This document shows, one piece after another, positions 50,158 through 58,560 of a stretch of DNA of 64,000 nt. The first letter of the stretch is position 1; each line of letters starts with the position of its first letter. The translations under genes and the position numbers were made by a program. A model generated the notes under the pieces. The model saw only the letters and a list, made by a program, of their open reading frames with translations, had not been told where the DNA came from and made no database searches. The stretch is from JABDGR01 sp964561455 (GTDB lineage Bacteria > Verrucomicrobiota > Verrucomicrobiia > Opitutales > JABDGR01), in NCBI GenBank assembly GCA_964561455.1, contig CAZLPS010000001.1, positions 1 through 64,000 of the forward strand. Reading direction: 5' to 3'.

Positions 50158-51024
50158 TCAATCAAACACCATCGTCTTATTCCCATTCACAATAATGCGA
50201 TTCTCCAAATGCCAGCGGACAGCTTGGGCGAGGACGACTTTTTCGAGGTCGCGGCCGAAGCGCTGGAGGTCGTCCACGTCATGGCGGTGGGAGACATGGC
50301 TGACATCTTGCGCGATGATGGGGCCATCGTCGAGAATGGGCGTGACGTAGTGCGCCGTAGCCCCGATGATTTTCACGCCGCGGGCATGGGCTTGGTGGTA
50401 GGGCTTGGCTCCGGCGAAGGCGGGCAAGAAGCTGTGGTGGATGTTAATGATGGGCACACCGCATTGGGCCAGGAACTCGGGGCTCAAAATCTGCATGTAG
50501 CGGGCCAGTACTACCAGGCCGATGCCCTGCTCGCGCAAGATTTTCAATTGCCGCTTTTCAACTGCTGCTTTGTTTTTGGGGGAGACAGGAATGAGGAAGA
50601 ACCGCAGGCCGTAGTGTTCAGCGCTCAAGGCCAAGTCGTCATGGTTGGCGATGACACAGGCCAGTTCACCCCGCATTTCCCCGGAGCGGAAACGCAAAAT
50701 CAGGTCATGGAAGCAATGGCCAGCCTTCGAGGCGAAGATGGCGACACGCGGGCGGGCCGTGGAAGCCATCACCCGGGCAGTCATGCCGAGTTTTTGGGCG
50801 GCGTAGTCTTGGAAGGCGGCGGCCTCGGCGGCGGGGTCGTGCTTGGCGGCCGGGACCCATTCGACGCGTTGAAAAAAAACATTGGCGTCGCCATCACGAT
50901 GTTGGTCGGCGTGGAGAATGTTGCCGCCGCGTTCGAAAATCCAGTTGGCGGTGTGCGCGACGAGGCCGGGGCGGTCGGGGCCGGCGAGCAGGGCGGTGAG
51001 GCTGGCGGGGGGAGCGGAGGGCAT
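50158..51024 (-). CDS. purU: Formyltetrahydrofolate deformylase
   Basis: A 288-residue enzyme that hydrolyses 10-formyl-THF to formate and THF. An N-terminal ACT-like part (LTALLAGPDRPGLVAHTANW) precedes the formyltransferase domain: VVLARYMQILSPEFL, then IINIHHSFLPAFAGAKPYHQ with the catalytic N-x-H, and GATAHYVTPILDDGPIIAQD with the H and D. The start at 51024 is chosen; a frame back to 51207 only translates word repeats. Confidence 0.95.
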   Translation of the reverse strand: MPSAPPASLTALLAGPDRPGLVAHTANWIFERGGNILHADQHRDGDANVFFQRVEWVPAAKHDPAAEAAAFQDYAAQKLGMTARVMASTARPRVAIFASKAGHCFHDLILRFRSGEMRGELACVIANHDDLALSAEHYGLRFFLIPVSPKNKAAVEKRQLKILREQGIGLVVLARYMQILSPEFLAQCGVPIINIHHSFLPAFAGAKPYHQAHARGVKIIGATAHYVTPILDDGPIIAQDVSHVSHRHDVDDLQRFGRDLEKVVLAQAVRWHLENRIIVNGNKTMVFD

Positions 51025-51028
51025 GTGG

Positions 51029-51110
51029 GAATTAAGAATTAAGAAATTGGGAGGCAGGAGGCGGGAGGCAGGATTTGAGATTTGAAATTTGTGATTTGAG
51101 ATGGAGGGGA
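51029..51110. repeat. Mixed word repeats (B, C and a GGAGGC type)
   Basis: Three word tracts in a row: GAATTAAGAATTAAGAAATT, then GGGAGGCAGGAGGCGGGAGG, then GATTTGAGATTTGAAATTTG with further copies. They lie in the divergent gap between purU and nadE. This is the only place in the window where several word types stand side by side in one arm. Confidence 0.7.
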
Positions 51111-51199
51111 ATTGAGATGGGAAAAGGGATGCGAAAAATAGGCTTTGGCGGGGGGATAGGCAAGCTTGCAACGACTGGAATGGGGGCCGGTATTTTTCA

Positions 51200-51235
51200 T
51201 TTACCATTGGTTATTTTGCTGTATATTAACTCTTT
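51200..51235 (+). promoter_or_regulatory. Candidate nadE promoter, leaderless-type
   Basis: TTTACC at 51200-51205, 16 bases, TATATT at 51222-51227, then 8 bases to the ATG at 51236. No Shine-Dalgarno sequence is present. Confidence 0.45.
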
Positions 51236-53236
51236 ATGCCTGCGCCCGAAGACTTGGGGTTTCTGCGCGTGGCGGTTGCCGCGCCGGAATTGCGTGTGGC
51301 CGATGTGGCGTTTAACGCCCGGGCCACGGCTGCTGCCATGCGTGAGTTGGCCGCTCAGGGCGTGCGGATTGCCGTCTTTCCCGAATTGGGACTGACGGGT
51401 TACACCTGCGCGGATCTTTTTTACCAGCCCACCTTGCGCCACGCCGCAGGCCAGGCGGCCCGCGAACTGGCGGAGACGGCGCACGCCCTGGGTCTGATTG
51501 CCTTTGTCGGCCTGCCAGTCGAGGCAGCGGGGCGGTTATATAACTGCGCGGCGGTGCTCGCCGAGGGGCGCGTATGGGGGCTGACGCCGAAGAGTTACCT
51601 TCCGACCTCGGGTGAGTATTACGAGCGGCGCTGGTTTTCCCCCGCCGCCACTTTGGAAACCGACCAAGCGGATGTCGCCGGGCAGTGGGCGTGGATTTCG
51701 ACGCGCCACATCCTGGGCGTGCGCGGGCCGGTGCCGTTTGCGCTGGGCGTGGAAATTTGTGAAGATCTTTGGGCCGTCGAGCCTCCCAGCGGAAAGCTGG
51801 CGCTGGCGGGCGCGACGGTGCTGGTCAATTTGTCGGCGAGCAATGAATTGCTGGGCAAAGCGGAATACCGGCGTGATTTGGTGAAACAGCAATCGGCGCG
51901 CTGCCTGGCGGCGTATCTCTACGCCGCCGCCGGCCCAGGCGAATCGAGCACGGATTTGGTGTTTTCGGGCCATGGGCTCATCGCCGAGAACGGCGTGGTG
52001 CTCGGCGAGACCGAGCGGTTTTCCTTCGAAACGCGGGCGGCCGTGGCGGATTTGGATCTTGAACGCCTGACTTTGGAACGCATCAAGAATAGCAGTTTCG
52101 CCTCGGTGCGGCCGGGTGCCGATCCGAAGATTGGTGAGGCGTGGATTGAATTACCCCCGGCGCCGGCCATCGGGCGCAAGTCCCCGGCAAAATTACGCCG
52201 GCCCAATCCGCCGCGTCCCTTTGTCCCGGATGGCGTCGAGCAACGCGCCGCGCGGTGTGAGGAAATTTTCCAGATCCAGTCTACCGGCCTTGCCACGCGC
52301 CTCCGTCACACGGGGTCGAAGACGGTGACCATCGGTGTCTCCGGCGGGCTGGATTCAACTCTGGCGTTGCTGGTGGTGGCGCGGGCGTTTGACAAACTGG
52401 GCCTCGACCGGCACGGCATTATTGGGGTGACCATGCCCGGGCCGGGGACGACGAAGCGGACTTATGCCAACGCGGATAAACTGGTCACCTTGCTTGGCGC
52501 GACCTTGCGGGTGGTGCCGATTGCCAAAGCGGTAAAGCAGCATTTTGCGGACATCGGCCATGATGAGGCGACCCACGATATCACCTTCGAAAACTCGCAA
52601 GCGCGCGAACGCACCCAGATTCTGATGGATTTGGCCAATGAGCACCGCGGTTTTGTCGTGGGCACGGGCGATTTGTCCGAGTTCGCCTTGGGTTGGTGCA
52701 CGTTCGACGGCGATCATATGTCCATGTACCACGTGAATGCCGGCGTGCCAAAGACCCTCGTGCGGCATTTGATTATTTGGTGCGCCGAAGCCTTGTACCA
52801 GGGCGACGCTTCGAAGTTGCTGTGGGATATTTCCGAAACTCCCGTGTCGCCGGAGTTGCTGCCGCCGCACAAAAATGGTCATGTGCGCCAAAAGACCGAG
52901 GAAATCGTCGGGCCCTACGATCTGCACGATTTTTTCCTGTTTTACACCGTGCGGGTGCCCGCTCGGCCGGCGAAGGTGTTATTGCTGGCGGAGCAGGCCT
53001 GGAGCGGCGTGTATTCCCGCGCAACCATCGGGCGCTGGTTGGAAGTGTTTTACCGGCGCTTCTTTGCCCATCAGTTCAAGCGCTCCTCCATGCCCGACGG
53101 GCCGAAGGTGGGCTCGGTGGCGTTGTCGCCGCGCGGGGACTGGCGGATGCCGAGTGACGCGCGGCCGGATGTGTGGCTGGCGGAACTGGCGGCGGCGATG
53201 AAGAAGAAGTCGCTTAACCACAAAAAACGCAAGTAA
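51236..53236 (+). CDS. nadE: Glutamine-dependent NAD+ synthetase
   Basis: A 666-residue two-domain enzyme making NAD+ from deamido-NAD+. The N-terminal nitrilase-type glutaminase has the triad E50 (FPELGLTGY), K119 (LTPKSYLP) and C175 (GVEICEDLW). The synthetase domain has the PP-loop IGVSGGLDSTLALLVVARAF (S-G-G-L-D-S at 369-374), GTGDLSEFALGWCTFDGDHM, and the YDLHDFFLFYTVR region. The last residues, NHKKRK and the stop, are encoded by the ACCACAAAAAACGCAAG repeat word, so the tail was altered by the repeat. Confidence 0.96.
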   Translation: MPAPEDLGFLRVAVAAPELRVADVAFNARATAAAMRELAAQGVRIAVFPELGLTGYTCADLFYQPTLRHAAGQAARELAETAHALGLIAFVGLPVEAAGRLYNCAAVLAEGRVWGLTPKSYLPTSGEYYERRWFSPAATLETDQADVAGQWAWISTRHILGVRGPVPFALGVEICEDLWAVEPPSGKLALAGATVLVNLSASNELLGKAEYRRDLVKQQSARCLAAYLYAAAGPGESSTDLVFSGHGLIAENGVVLGETERFSFETRAAVADLDLERLTLERIKNSSFASVRPGADPKIGEAWIELPPAPAIGRKSPAKLRRPNPPRPFVPDGVEQRAARCEEIFQIQSTGLATRLRHTGSKTVTIGVSGGLDSTLALLVVARAFDKLGLDRHGIIGVTMPGPGTTKRTYANADKLVTLLGATLRVVPIAKAVKQHFADIGHDEATHDITFENSQARERTQILMDLANEHRGFVVGTGDLSEFALGWCTFDGDHMSMYHVNAGVPKTLVRHLIIWCAEALYQGDASKLLWDISETPVSPELLPPHKNGHVRQKTEEIVGPYDLHDFFLFYTVRVPARPAKVLLLAEQAWSGVYSRATIGRWLEVFYRRFFAHQFKRSSMPDGPKVGSVALSPRGDWRMPSDARPDVWLAELAAAMKKKSLNHKKRK

Positions 53237-53279
53237 CGCAGAAGGTTGTTTTGAGTTTCATGCGTTTTTTGCGGTAGAA
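53217..53279. repeat. Word repeat H, facing arms, between nadE and the GmhB-like gene
   Basis: AACCACAAAAAACGCAAGTA then ACGCAGAAG at 53217-53245 faces CATGCGTTTTTTGCGGTAG at 53259-53277. The left arm supplies the stop codon and last residues of nadE. Confidence 0.75.
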
Positions 53280-53287
53280 ATTTCACT

Positions 53288-53833
53288 ATGTCACGAGCTG
53301 CTTTGTTTTTGGACCGGGATGGAACGCTAATCCGGCACGTGCATTATTTGCATAAGCCGGCAGAGGTGGAACTGTTGCCGGGAGTGACGGCGGCGCTGGC
53401 CAAGGCGAAACAATTGGGCTATCTCCTTTTCTTGCACACGAATCAATCCGGGGTGGGGCGGGGGATGTTTCCGTTCGAAGATGCGGTGGCCTGCAATAGC
53501 CGCATGATCGAGTTGATGGGCCTCGGCCCGGACTTGTTTGCGGACATTTGCGTTGCGCCCGAGTCGCCCACCCAGCCCGTGATTTACCGAAAGCCCTCGT
53601 CCCGGTTTGCGCGCGAAATGGCAGTGAAGCATGGGTTGGACCTGCCTCGCTGCTGGATGGTCGGCGATTACCCGGCCGACGTGGAAACGGCCTTTGCCGC
53701 CGGCATGCAGGCGGCGGCGCTGGTGGGCGGTCCGTTGGGCGATGAACAGATTTCAACCTGGCGCGCGGCGGGTCGGGATGTAAAACTTTTTCCTTCACTG
53801 GCGGCGGTGGTGAATATCCTGGAACCCGCGTGA
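53288..53833 (+). CDS. HAD phosphatase, GmhB/HisB-N-like
   Basis: A 181-residue HAD-superfamily phosphatase of the heptose-bisphosphate/histidinol-phosphate group. Motif I is ALFLDRDGTLIRHVHYLHKP, motif II FLHTNQSGVGRGMF, motif III the lysine in VIYRKPSSRFA, and motif IV CWMVGDYPADVETAFAAGM. GmhB proteins usually have a four-cysteine/histidine zinc loop between motifs II and III; here only one cysteine is present (DICVAPESP), so the zinc site is missing. In this position near LPS sugar genes a heptose role is likely but not proven. Confidence 0.82.
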   Translation: MSRAALFLDRDGTLIRHVHYLHKPAEVELLPGVTAALAKAKQLGYLLFLHTNQSGVGRGMFPFEDAVACNSRMIELMGLGPDLFADICVAPESPTQPVIYRKPSSRFAREMAVKHGLDLPRCWMVGDYPADVETAFAAGMQAAALVGGPLGDEQISTWRAAGRDVKLFPSLAAVVNILEPA

Positions 53834-53858
53834 GCCCGCCGGGGTTAGTTTTATTGTC

Positions 53859-54707
53859 ATGAATCCCCGATTGCGCGAATTTCTGCGGGTGCCTCCCTTG
53901 CGCAAATGGGTGATCTTGGTTTTGCGAATGCTTTTGCTGGGTTACCTCGCCTTGGTTTTTGTCGGCGCGGTGCTGATCAATCCACTGCTCTTTCATCCGC
54001 CCGGCCACCAGGCGGAATTGCGCGGGCAGGTGAAACTACACACCGCGGACGGCAATGACATCACCGGGTTGTATTTGCCCAATCCACAAGCGGCCTACGT
54101 GCTGTTGTTCAGCTACGGCAATGGTGAAGACATGGTCGCGGACCGTGATTTCTTGCAGGATTTCCTTTCCCACGGCTGGGCGGTGATGGCCTACGATTAT
54201 CCGGGATACGGTACCAGTTCGGGCAAGCCCAGCGAGGCTGGTTGCGATGCCGCCATTGACGCCGCCTACGCCTACCTCACCGGTGAAAAACATATTCCGC
54301 CTGAACATATTGTGCTCTATGGCCGATCCCTGGGCAGCGGGCCGGCGGTGGACTTGGCCAGCCGGAAACCGGTTGGCGGGCTCATTCTCCAAAGCGCTTA
54401 TACAAGCATTTTCCGGGTGGTGACGCATTACCGCATTTTGCCCTGGGAGGTTTTCAACAACATTGCGAAAATCTCCTCAATCCACGCGCCGCTGCTTTCC
54501 ATCCATGGCACCGACGACCATGTGGTGCCCTTCTGGCATGGCCAGGCGCTTTTCGACGCCCACCCGGGGCCCAAGCAGTATCTCTGGGTGCCCGGCGCCG
54601 ATCACAATAACCTCGTGGAAATGGCAGGGGGAACGCTGTGGACGGCGCTGGAGGCGTTTCGGCGGAGTTTGCCGTTGAGTAAGGGAGTAATTTCCATGGG
54701 TCAATAA
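53859..54707 (+). CDS. Membrane-anchored alpha/beta hydrolase
   Basis: 282 residues with an N-terminal membrane helix (WVILVLRMLLLGYLALVFVGAV). The alpha/beta hydrolase core shows WAVMAYDYPGYGTSSGKPSE, the nucleophile elbow LYGRSLGSGPAVDLA, the acid region LLSIHGTDDHVVPF, and the histidine in GADHNNLVEM. This is the BEM46/ABHD-like family with unknown natural substrates. Confidence 0.87.
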   Translation: MNPRLREFLRVPPLRKWVILVLRMLLLGYLALVFVGAVLINPLLFHPPGHQAELRGQVKLHTADGNDITGLYLPNPQAAYVLLFSYGNGEDMVADRDFLQDFLSHGWAVMAYDYPGYGTSSGKPSEAGCDAAIDAAYAYLTGEKHIPPEHIVLYGRSLGSGPAVDLASRKPVGGLILQSAYTSIFRVVTHYRILPWEVFNNIAKISSIHAPLLSIHGTDDHVVPFWHGQALFDAHPGPKQYLWVPGADHNNLVEMAGGTLWTALEAFRRSLPLSKGVISMGQ

Positions 54708-54730
54708 CGTCGGACGTCCATTATTCGAAC

Positions 54731-54952
54731 TTACTTGATCGCGTGGTCGGACCAATAAACGATGCGGAAGTGGTCGGTGAAGGTGACTTCGTTGCGTCGG
54801 CCAAGTTCATCGATTACGGTTTCTCCCTCGCTGCGTCCCGGATCGTGAGCGAGAGCGCCAAAAAAATCGAGCAGTTCCTAGCGATCGGAATCATCCAGCG
54901 GCAAAAGCGCCCTGGCTGCCCCTTCGTCTAAAATGTAGGCGTAACGCACCAT
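54731..54952 (-). pseudogene. RelE-like toxin gene with an internal stop codon
   Basis: From the ATG at 54952 a 73-codon frame is broken after 24 codons by a TAG (54880-54878). Reading through gives RYAYILDEGAARALLPLDDS, then ELLDFFGALAHDPGRS, and at the end VTFTDHFRIVYWSDHAIK. The order of strands and the closing W-S-D-H-A look like the RelE/HigB-type mRNA interferase fold. It overlaps the antitoxin stop by one base, as in intact modules. The single stop suggests loss of toxin function, unless the strain reads UAG. Confidence 0.68.
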
Positions 54953-55167
54953 CAGGAACGCGAGATGGAGGGCTTGGTCGCAAGAATCCGGGCCAACTCG
55001 GCTTCGGAGATCTCTCGCCCGGAATCCATGTCGCGATGCCGGGCCGCCAATTCCTGGCGGAATTCCGGCGAATGGGTGTTGTGCAGCGTGGCGAGAAACC
55101 TGGCCACATCCGCCTGCTCCGCAGGGGTCATTTTCACCAATTGCGTTTGGATTTCCTTAACGCTCAT
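54952..55167 (-). CDS. Small antitoxin-like protein with a broken toxin partner
   Basis: A 71-residue helical protein (VKEIQTQLVKMTPAEQADVA, then RQELAARHRDMDSGREISEA). It has the look of small antitoxins that precede RelE-like toxins. The toxin frame next to it is interrupted, so this antitoxin is now an orphan. Its promoter is a near-perfect leaderless-type signal. Confidence 0.68.
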   Translation of the reverse strand: MSVKEIQTQLVKMTPAEQADVARFLATLHNTHSPEFRQELAARHRDMDSGREISEAELARILATKPSISRS

Positions 55168-55202
55168 GGGTTCATATTAGACAACCCCAGGCGGCCGGTC
55201 AA
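55168..55202 (-). promoter_or_regulatory. Leaderless-type promoter of the orphan antitoxin
   Basis: On the minus strand TTGACC (55202-55197), 17 bases, TAATAT (55179-55174), then 6 bases to the ATG. This is the same geometry as at hicB, cysH and the GT-C-like gene. Confidence 0.62.
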
Positions 55203-55215
55203 GGCGGCAAAATAG

Positions 55216-55237
55216 TTGTTCATTTTTTCTTGAACAA
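55216..55237. promoter_or_regulatory. Inverted repeat upstream of the GbsR/MarR-like gene
   Basis: TTGTTCA at 55216-55222 and TGAACAA at 55231-55237, an exact inverted repeat with an 8-base spacer, in the 120-base divergent gap between the antitoxin and the regulator gene. MarR-type dimers bind such sites; auto-regulation is the likely use. Confidence 0.5.
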
Positions 55238-55287
55238 ACCCTGAGCCCATGGCATTTTGAGGGTGATTTAACCCCCATTTCCCACCC

Positions 55288-55872
55288 ATGCGCCTTGCTC
55301 TTTTTTCAGGTCGCCGGAAGGCCCCCTCCGCCAATGGCCGGGCCGTGACGGGACATCTGCCGGCGCCGACGCCGCCGGAGGGGCCGATCAGCACCAAACC
55401 ATTGAACGCCTCCGAGCGCGAGTTGGTGGAATGGTTTGTGGATTTTACCGCGCTGATGGGCGTGCCGGCATCCGTGGGCCAGATTTACGGGCTGCTGTAT
55501 TTGTCGGGCCGGCCATTGCCGTTTGACAATTTTGTGGACCGGCTGGGCATCAGCAAGGGTTCATCCAGCCAGGGCCTGAAGTTTTTGCGTGATTTGGGGG
55601 CGGTGCGGGTCGTCAGCGTGGCCGGCGACCGGCGGGAATATTATGAGGCTGAAATCAGCCCGACCCGCCTCGTGGCCGGATTTTTGAAGGAGAAAGTCCA
55701 GCCGCGCTTGAAGGCCAGCGACGAACGCCTCGCGCGACTCAAAAAAACCCTCGCCCAGATGGAGTCCGTGGACCCGCTGCTGGAGGAACGCGTGCACCGC
55801 CTGCACGTATGGAACCAGCGCGCGCGGCAATTCCTGCCGGTCGTGGCTGGCCTGGTGAAAATCCGGACATGA
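55288..55872 (+). CDS. GbsR/MarR-family transcriptional regulator
   Basis: 194 residues. After a basic, Pro-rich N-terminus comes a winged helix-turn-helix: LVEWFVDFTALMGVPASVGQ, IYGLLYLSGRPLPFDNFVDR, LGISKGSSSQGLKFLRDLGA, and wing VRVVSVAGDRREYYEAEIS. The C-terminal part (residues 120-175) is a coiled helix (SDERLARLKKTLAQMESVDP) for dimerisation. It is the GbsR-like subgroup, which responds to choline, stress or other signals; the ligand is unknown here. Downstream lie the sugar genes, but a 311-base gap separates them. Confidence 0.85.
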   Translation: MRLALFSGRRKAPSANGRAVTGHLPAPTPPEGPISTKPLNASERELVEWFVDFTALMGVPASVGQIYGLLYLSGRPLPFDNFVDRLGISKGSSSQGLKFLRDLGAVRVVSVAGDRREYYEAEISPTRLVAGFLKEKVQPRLKASDERLARLKKTLAQMESVDPLLEERVHRLHVWNQRARQFLPVVAGLVKIRT

Positions 55873-56183
55873 AAATCTTTTCGAAGTTTGATTCTTTCCC
55901 CGCAACCCCGCCCGCTGGCGGTTGAGCGGACATTCGCGCGCCCATGAGGGGCCGCCTCACATCATCCCTGGCCGTTTCAGTTGGCTTCCGCAAAAGCGGT
56001 GCGGCCAAGGGCGGCAGCGTGGAGAATTACGTAGAGCTGATCCTGCTTTCGCGGGACAGCGCTCGGGGAAAATATTCCCAGTGGGCAGATTAATGTACAA
56101 CGCTACCTGGAAAGAACCCAGACTGACAGCCAAACGCCGTTGACGCACGGCCAACTGCGGATAATCTTTAACCCACTATTCCC
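55873..56183. other. Intergenic stretch without a supported gene
   Basis: 311 bases before the UDP-xylose synthase gene. A short basic frame (55922-56143) has no features of a protein. No promoter of the leaderless type and no strong hairpin were seen. Confidence 0.5.
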
Positions 56184-57140
56184 ATGCGCATTCTTGTCAC
56201 CGGCGGAGCCGGCTTTTTAGGCAGTCATTTGTGCGAACGGCTTCTGGCTGACGGCCATGAGGTCGCGTGCCTTGACAACCTGTTCACCGGACGCAAGTCC
56301 AACGTCGCCCACTTGATGGCGAACCCGCGGTTCGAGTTCATTCGCCACGACGTGGTGGATCCGTTCAAGATTGAGGTGGAGCAGATTTACAACCTCGCCT
56401 GCCCGGCGTCGCCGGTGCACTACCAGCACAATCCCATCAAAACGGTGAAAACGTCGGTGATGGGTGCGATCAATGTTCTGGGGCTCGCGAAAAGGGTGGG
56501 GGCGCGGGTTTTCCAAGCCTCGACCTCGGAAGTTTACGGCGACCCGGAAATCCATCCCCAGCCGGAAACCTATTGGGGCCACGTCAATCCCATCGGCATC
56601 CGCTCCTGTTATGACGAGGGCAAGCGCTGCGCCGAAACACTCTTTTTCGATTATCACCGGCAAAACAAAGTGGACATCCGCGTCGTACGCATCTTCAACA
56701 CCTACGGCCCGCGCATGTTGCCGAATGATGGGCGGGTTGTGTCGAATTTCATCGTCCAAGCCCTCAAGGGCGAGCCGATTACCATTTATGGCGAAGGGAA
56801 ACAGACGCGCGCTTTTTGCTACGTGGACGATTTGATTGAAGGTTTCATCCGTATGATGAATCAGGACAAGGTTATTGGACCCGTTAATTTGGGCAATCCC
56901 GGCGAATTTACCATGATTGCACTCGCGGAGAAAATTCTGCGGGAGACCAAGAGCAAGTCGAAACTGGCTTTCAAACCCCTCCCCAGCGACGACCCCAAGC
57001 AGCGCCGGCCAGACATTACGCTGGCAAAGAAGGCGCTCGGGTGGGAGCCGAAGACTCAACTGGACGCCGGGCTCAAGAAAACGGTCGCCTATTTTCGCGA
57101 ACTCCTGAACGAGAAGTCAGAGGCCAAGAAGTCCAGGTAA
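56184..57140 (+). CDS. uxs: UDP-glucuronate decarboxylase (UDP-xylose synthase)
   Basis: A 318-residue short-chain dehydrogenase that converts UDP-glucuronate to UDP-xylose. NAD motif ILVTGGAGFLGSHLCERLLA; CLDNLFTGRKSNVAHL; the strongly conserved YNLACPASPVHYQHNPIKT of UXS; catalytic Y-x-x-x-K as SCYDEGKRCAETLFFDY; and VVRIFNTYGPRMLPNDGRVV. UDP-glucose dehydrogenase, which makes its substrate, follows 49 bases later, so the pair forms a short UDP-xylose pathway. Confidence 0.95.
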   Translation: MRILVTGGAGFLGSHLCERLLADGHEVACLDNLFTGRKSNVAHLMANPRFEFIRHDVVDPFKIEVEQIYNLACPASPVHYQHNPIKTVKTSVMGAINVLGLAKRVGARVFQASTSEVYGDPEIHPQPETYWGHVNPIGIRSCYDEGKRCAETLFFDYHRQNKVDIRVVRIFNTYGPRMLPNDGRVVSNFIVQALKGEPITIYGEGKQTRAFCYVDDLIEGFIRMMNQDKVIGPVNLGNPGEFTMIALAEKILRETKSKSKLAFKPLPSDDPKQRRPDITLAKKALGWEPKTQLDAGLKKTVAYFRELLNEKSEAKKSR

Positions 57141-57145
57141 GTATT

Positions 57146-57187
57146 GGAAGAACTAGGCACTAAAACACTAAGCACTAAAGCACTACC
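57146..57187. repeat. Word repeat E between uxs and the UDP-glucose dehydrogenase gene
   Basis: Words ACTAGGCACTAAAACACTAA then GCACTAAAGCACT fill most of the gap. Same family as at 4951, where they also lie between two co-directional genes. Confidence 0.65.
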
Positions 57188-57189
57188 CC

Positions 57190-58560
57190 ATGAACATTTG
57201 CTGCATCGGCGCAGGTTACGTTGGCGGGCCCACCATGGCCATGATTGCCCACAAATGCCCCAAGATCAAAGTGACCGTCGTGGACTTGGATGCCCGGCGC
57301 ATTGCGGCATGGAACCACGGGCCCCTGCCGGTCTTCGAGCCCGGCCTCGAGGAGGTCGTGCACCAGGCGCGCGGGCGCAATTTGTTTTTCTCGACCGACA
57401 TTGACGAGGCGATTCGCGGGGCGCAGATGATTTTCATTTGCGTTAATACACCGACCAAAATGTATGGGGTCGGCGCGGGGAAGGCGTCCGACTTGCAATA
57501 TGTCGAGGCCTGCGCCCGCCGCATTGCCGAGGTCGCGCGCGACGACAAGATTGTCGTCGAAAAATCCACGCTGCCGGTGCGCACGGCCGAAAGCGTTCGC
57601 GCCATTTTGCTGGCGCAGAAGGACGGTCCCAAGTTTCAAGTATTGTCGAATCCCGAATTCCTGGCCGAAGGCACGGCGGTGCGCGACATGGAGCATCCCG
57701 ACCGGGTGCTGATTGGCGGCGATTTGACGGTGGAAGGGCAGGCGGCGGTGAATGCGCTTGTGGACATCTACGCGCACTGGGTGCCAAAGGCGAAGATCCT
57801 GACCACCAATTTGTGGAGTTCTGAATTGTCGAAGCTGACGGCCAACGCGTTTCTTGCCCAGCGCATCAGCAGCATCAACGCGATTTCTGAGTTGTGCGAG
57901 GCTACCGGCGCGGACGTGGATGAGGTCGCCCACGCCATCGGCACAGACTCGCGCATCGGGCCGAAATTTTTGAAAGCCTCGGTCGGCTTCGGTGGCTCCT
58001 GTTTCCAAAAAGACATTTTGAATCTGGTGTATCTCTGCGAGCACTTCGGCCTGGCTGCGGTGGCGCGCTACTGGGAGCAGGTCGTAACGATGAACGACCA
58101 CCAGAAGCAGCGCTTCACCAAGCGCATCGTGCGCTCCCTGTATAACACCGTGGCCAACAAGCGCCTCGCAGTGCTGGGATTTGCCTTCAAGAAGGACACC
58201 AACGATACCCGCGAATCCCCGGCGATTTACGTTTGCAAGGACTTGCTATCCGAGCGGGCGAAAGTGGCGATTTACGACCCGCAAGTGACGCCGGAGCGGG
58301 TCTCGCTGGATTTGGGCATCAAGGATCTCGCCGCCGGCGGGGTTGAAGTCTGCCCCGATCCCTACGCCGCCGCCAAAGGCGCCCACGCGCTCATTATCTG
58401 CACGGAATGGGACGAATTCAAGAGCCTCGACTACGACCGCATTTACGAGGAGATGAACCATCCCGCCTTTGTTTTCGACGGCCGCAATATTCTCGACCTT
58501 GGAGCGTTGCGCAAGATCGGGTTTACGGCGAGCGGGATTGGGAAGAGTAGCGGGGTGTGA
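57190..58560 (+). CDS. ugd: UDP-glucose 6-dehydrogenase
   Basis: A 456-residue enzyme that oxidises UDP-glucose to UDP-glucuronate with two NAD+. NAD motif NICCIGAGYVGGPTMAMIAH; FICVNTPTKMYGVGAGKASD; the catalytic cysteine in GFGGSCFQKDILNLVYLCE; and AVLGFAFKKDTNDTRESPAI. The insertions and length are those of the animal/plant-like group (about 450-490 residues), longer than typical bacterial Ugd. It supplies UDP-glucuronate to the uxs product encoded just upstream. Confidence 0.95.
   Translation: MNICCIGAGYVGGPTMAMIAHKCPKIKVTVVDLDARRIAAWNHGPLPVFEPGLEEVVHQARGRNLFFSTDIDEAIRGAQMIFICVNTPTKMYGVGAGKASDLQYVEACARRIAEVARDDKIVVEKSTLPVRTAESVRAILLAQKDGPKFQVLSNPEFLAEGTAVRDMEHPDRVLIGGDLTVEGQAAVNALVDIYAHWVPKAKILTTNLWSSELSKLTANAFLAQRISSINAISELCEATGADVDEVAHAIGTDSRIGPKFLKASVGFGGSCFQKDILNLVYLCEHFGLAAVARYWEQVVTMNDHQKQRFTKRIVRSLYNTVANKRLAVLGFAFKKDTNDTRESPAIYVCKDLLSERAKVAIYDPQVTPERVSLDLGIKDLAAGGVEVCPDPYAAAKGAHALIICTEWDEFKSLDYDRIYEEMNHPAFVFDGRNILDLGALRKIGFTASGIGKSSGV

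Noticed and set aside
51025..51207. N-terminal extension of PurU by 61 codons
   Set aside because: The extra residues only translate the word repeats; the conserved ACT-like part starts at the ATG at 51024.
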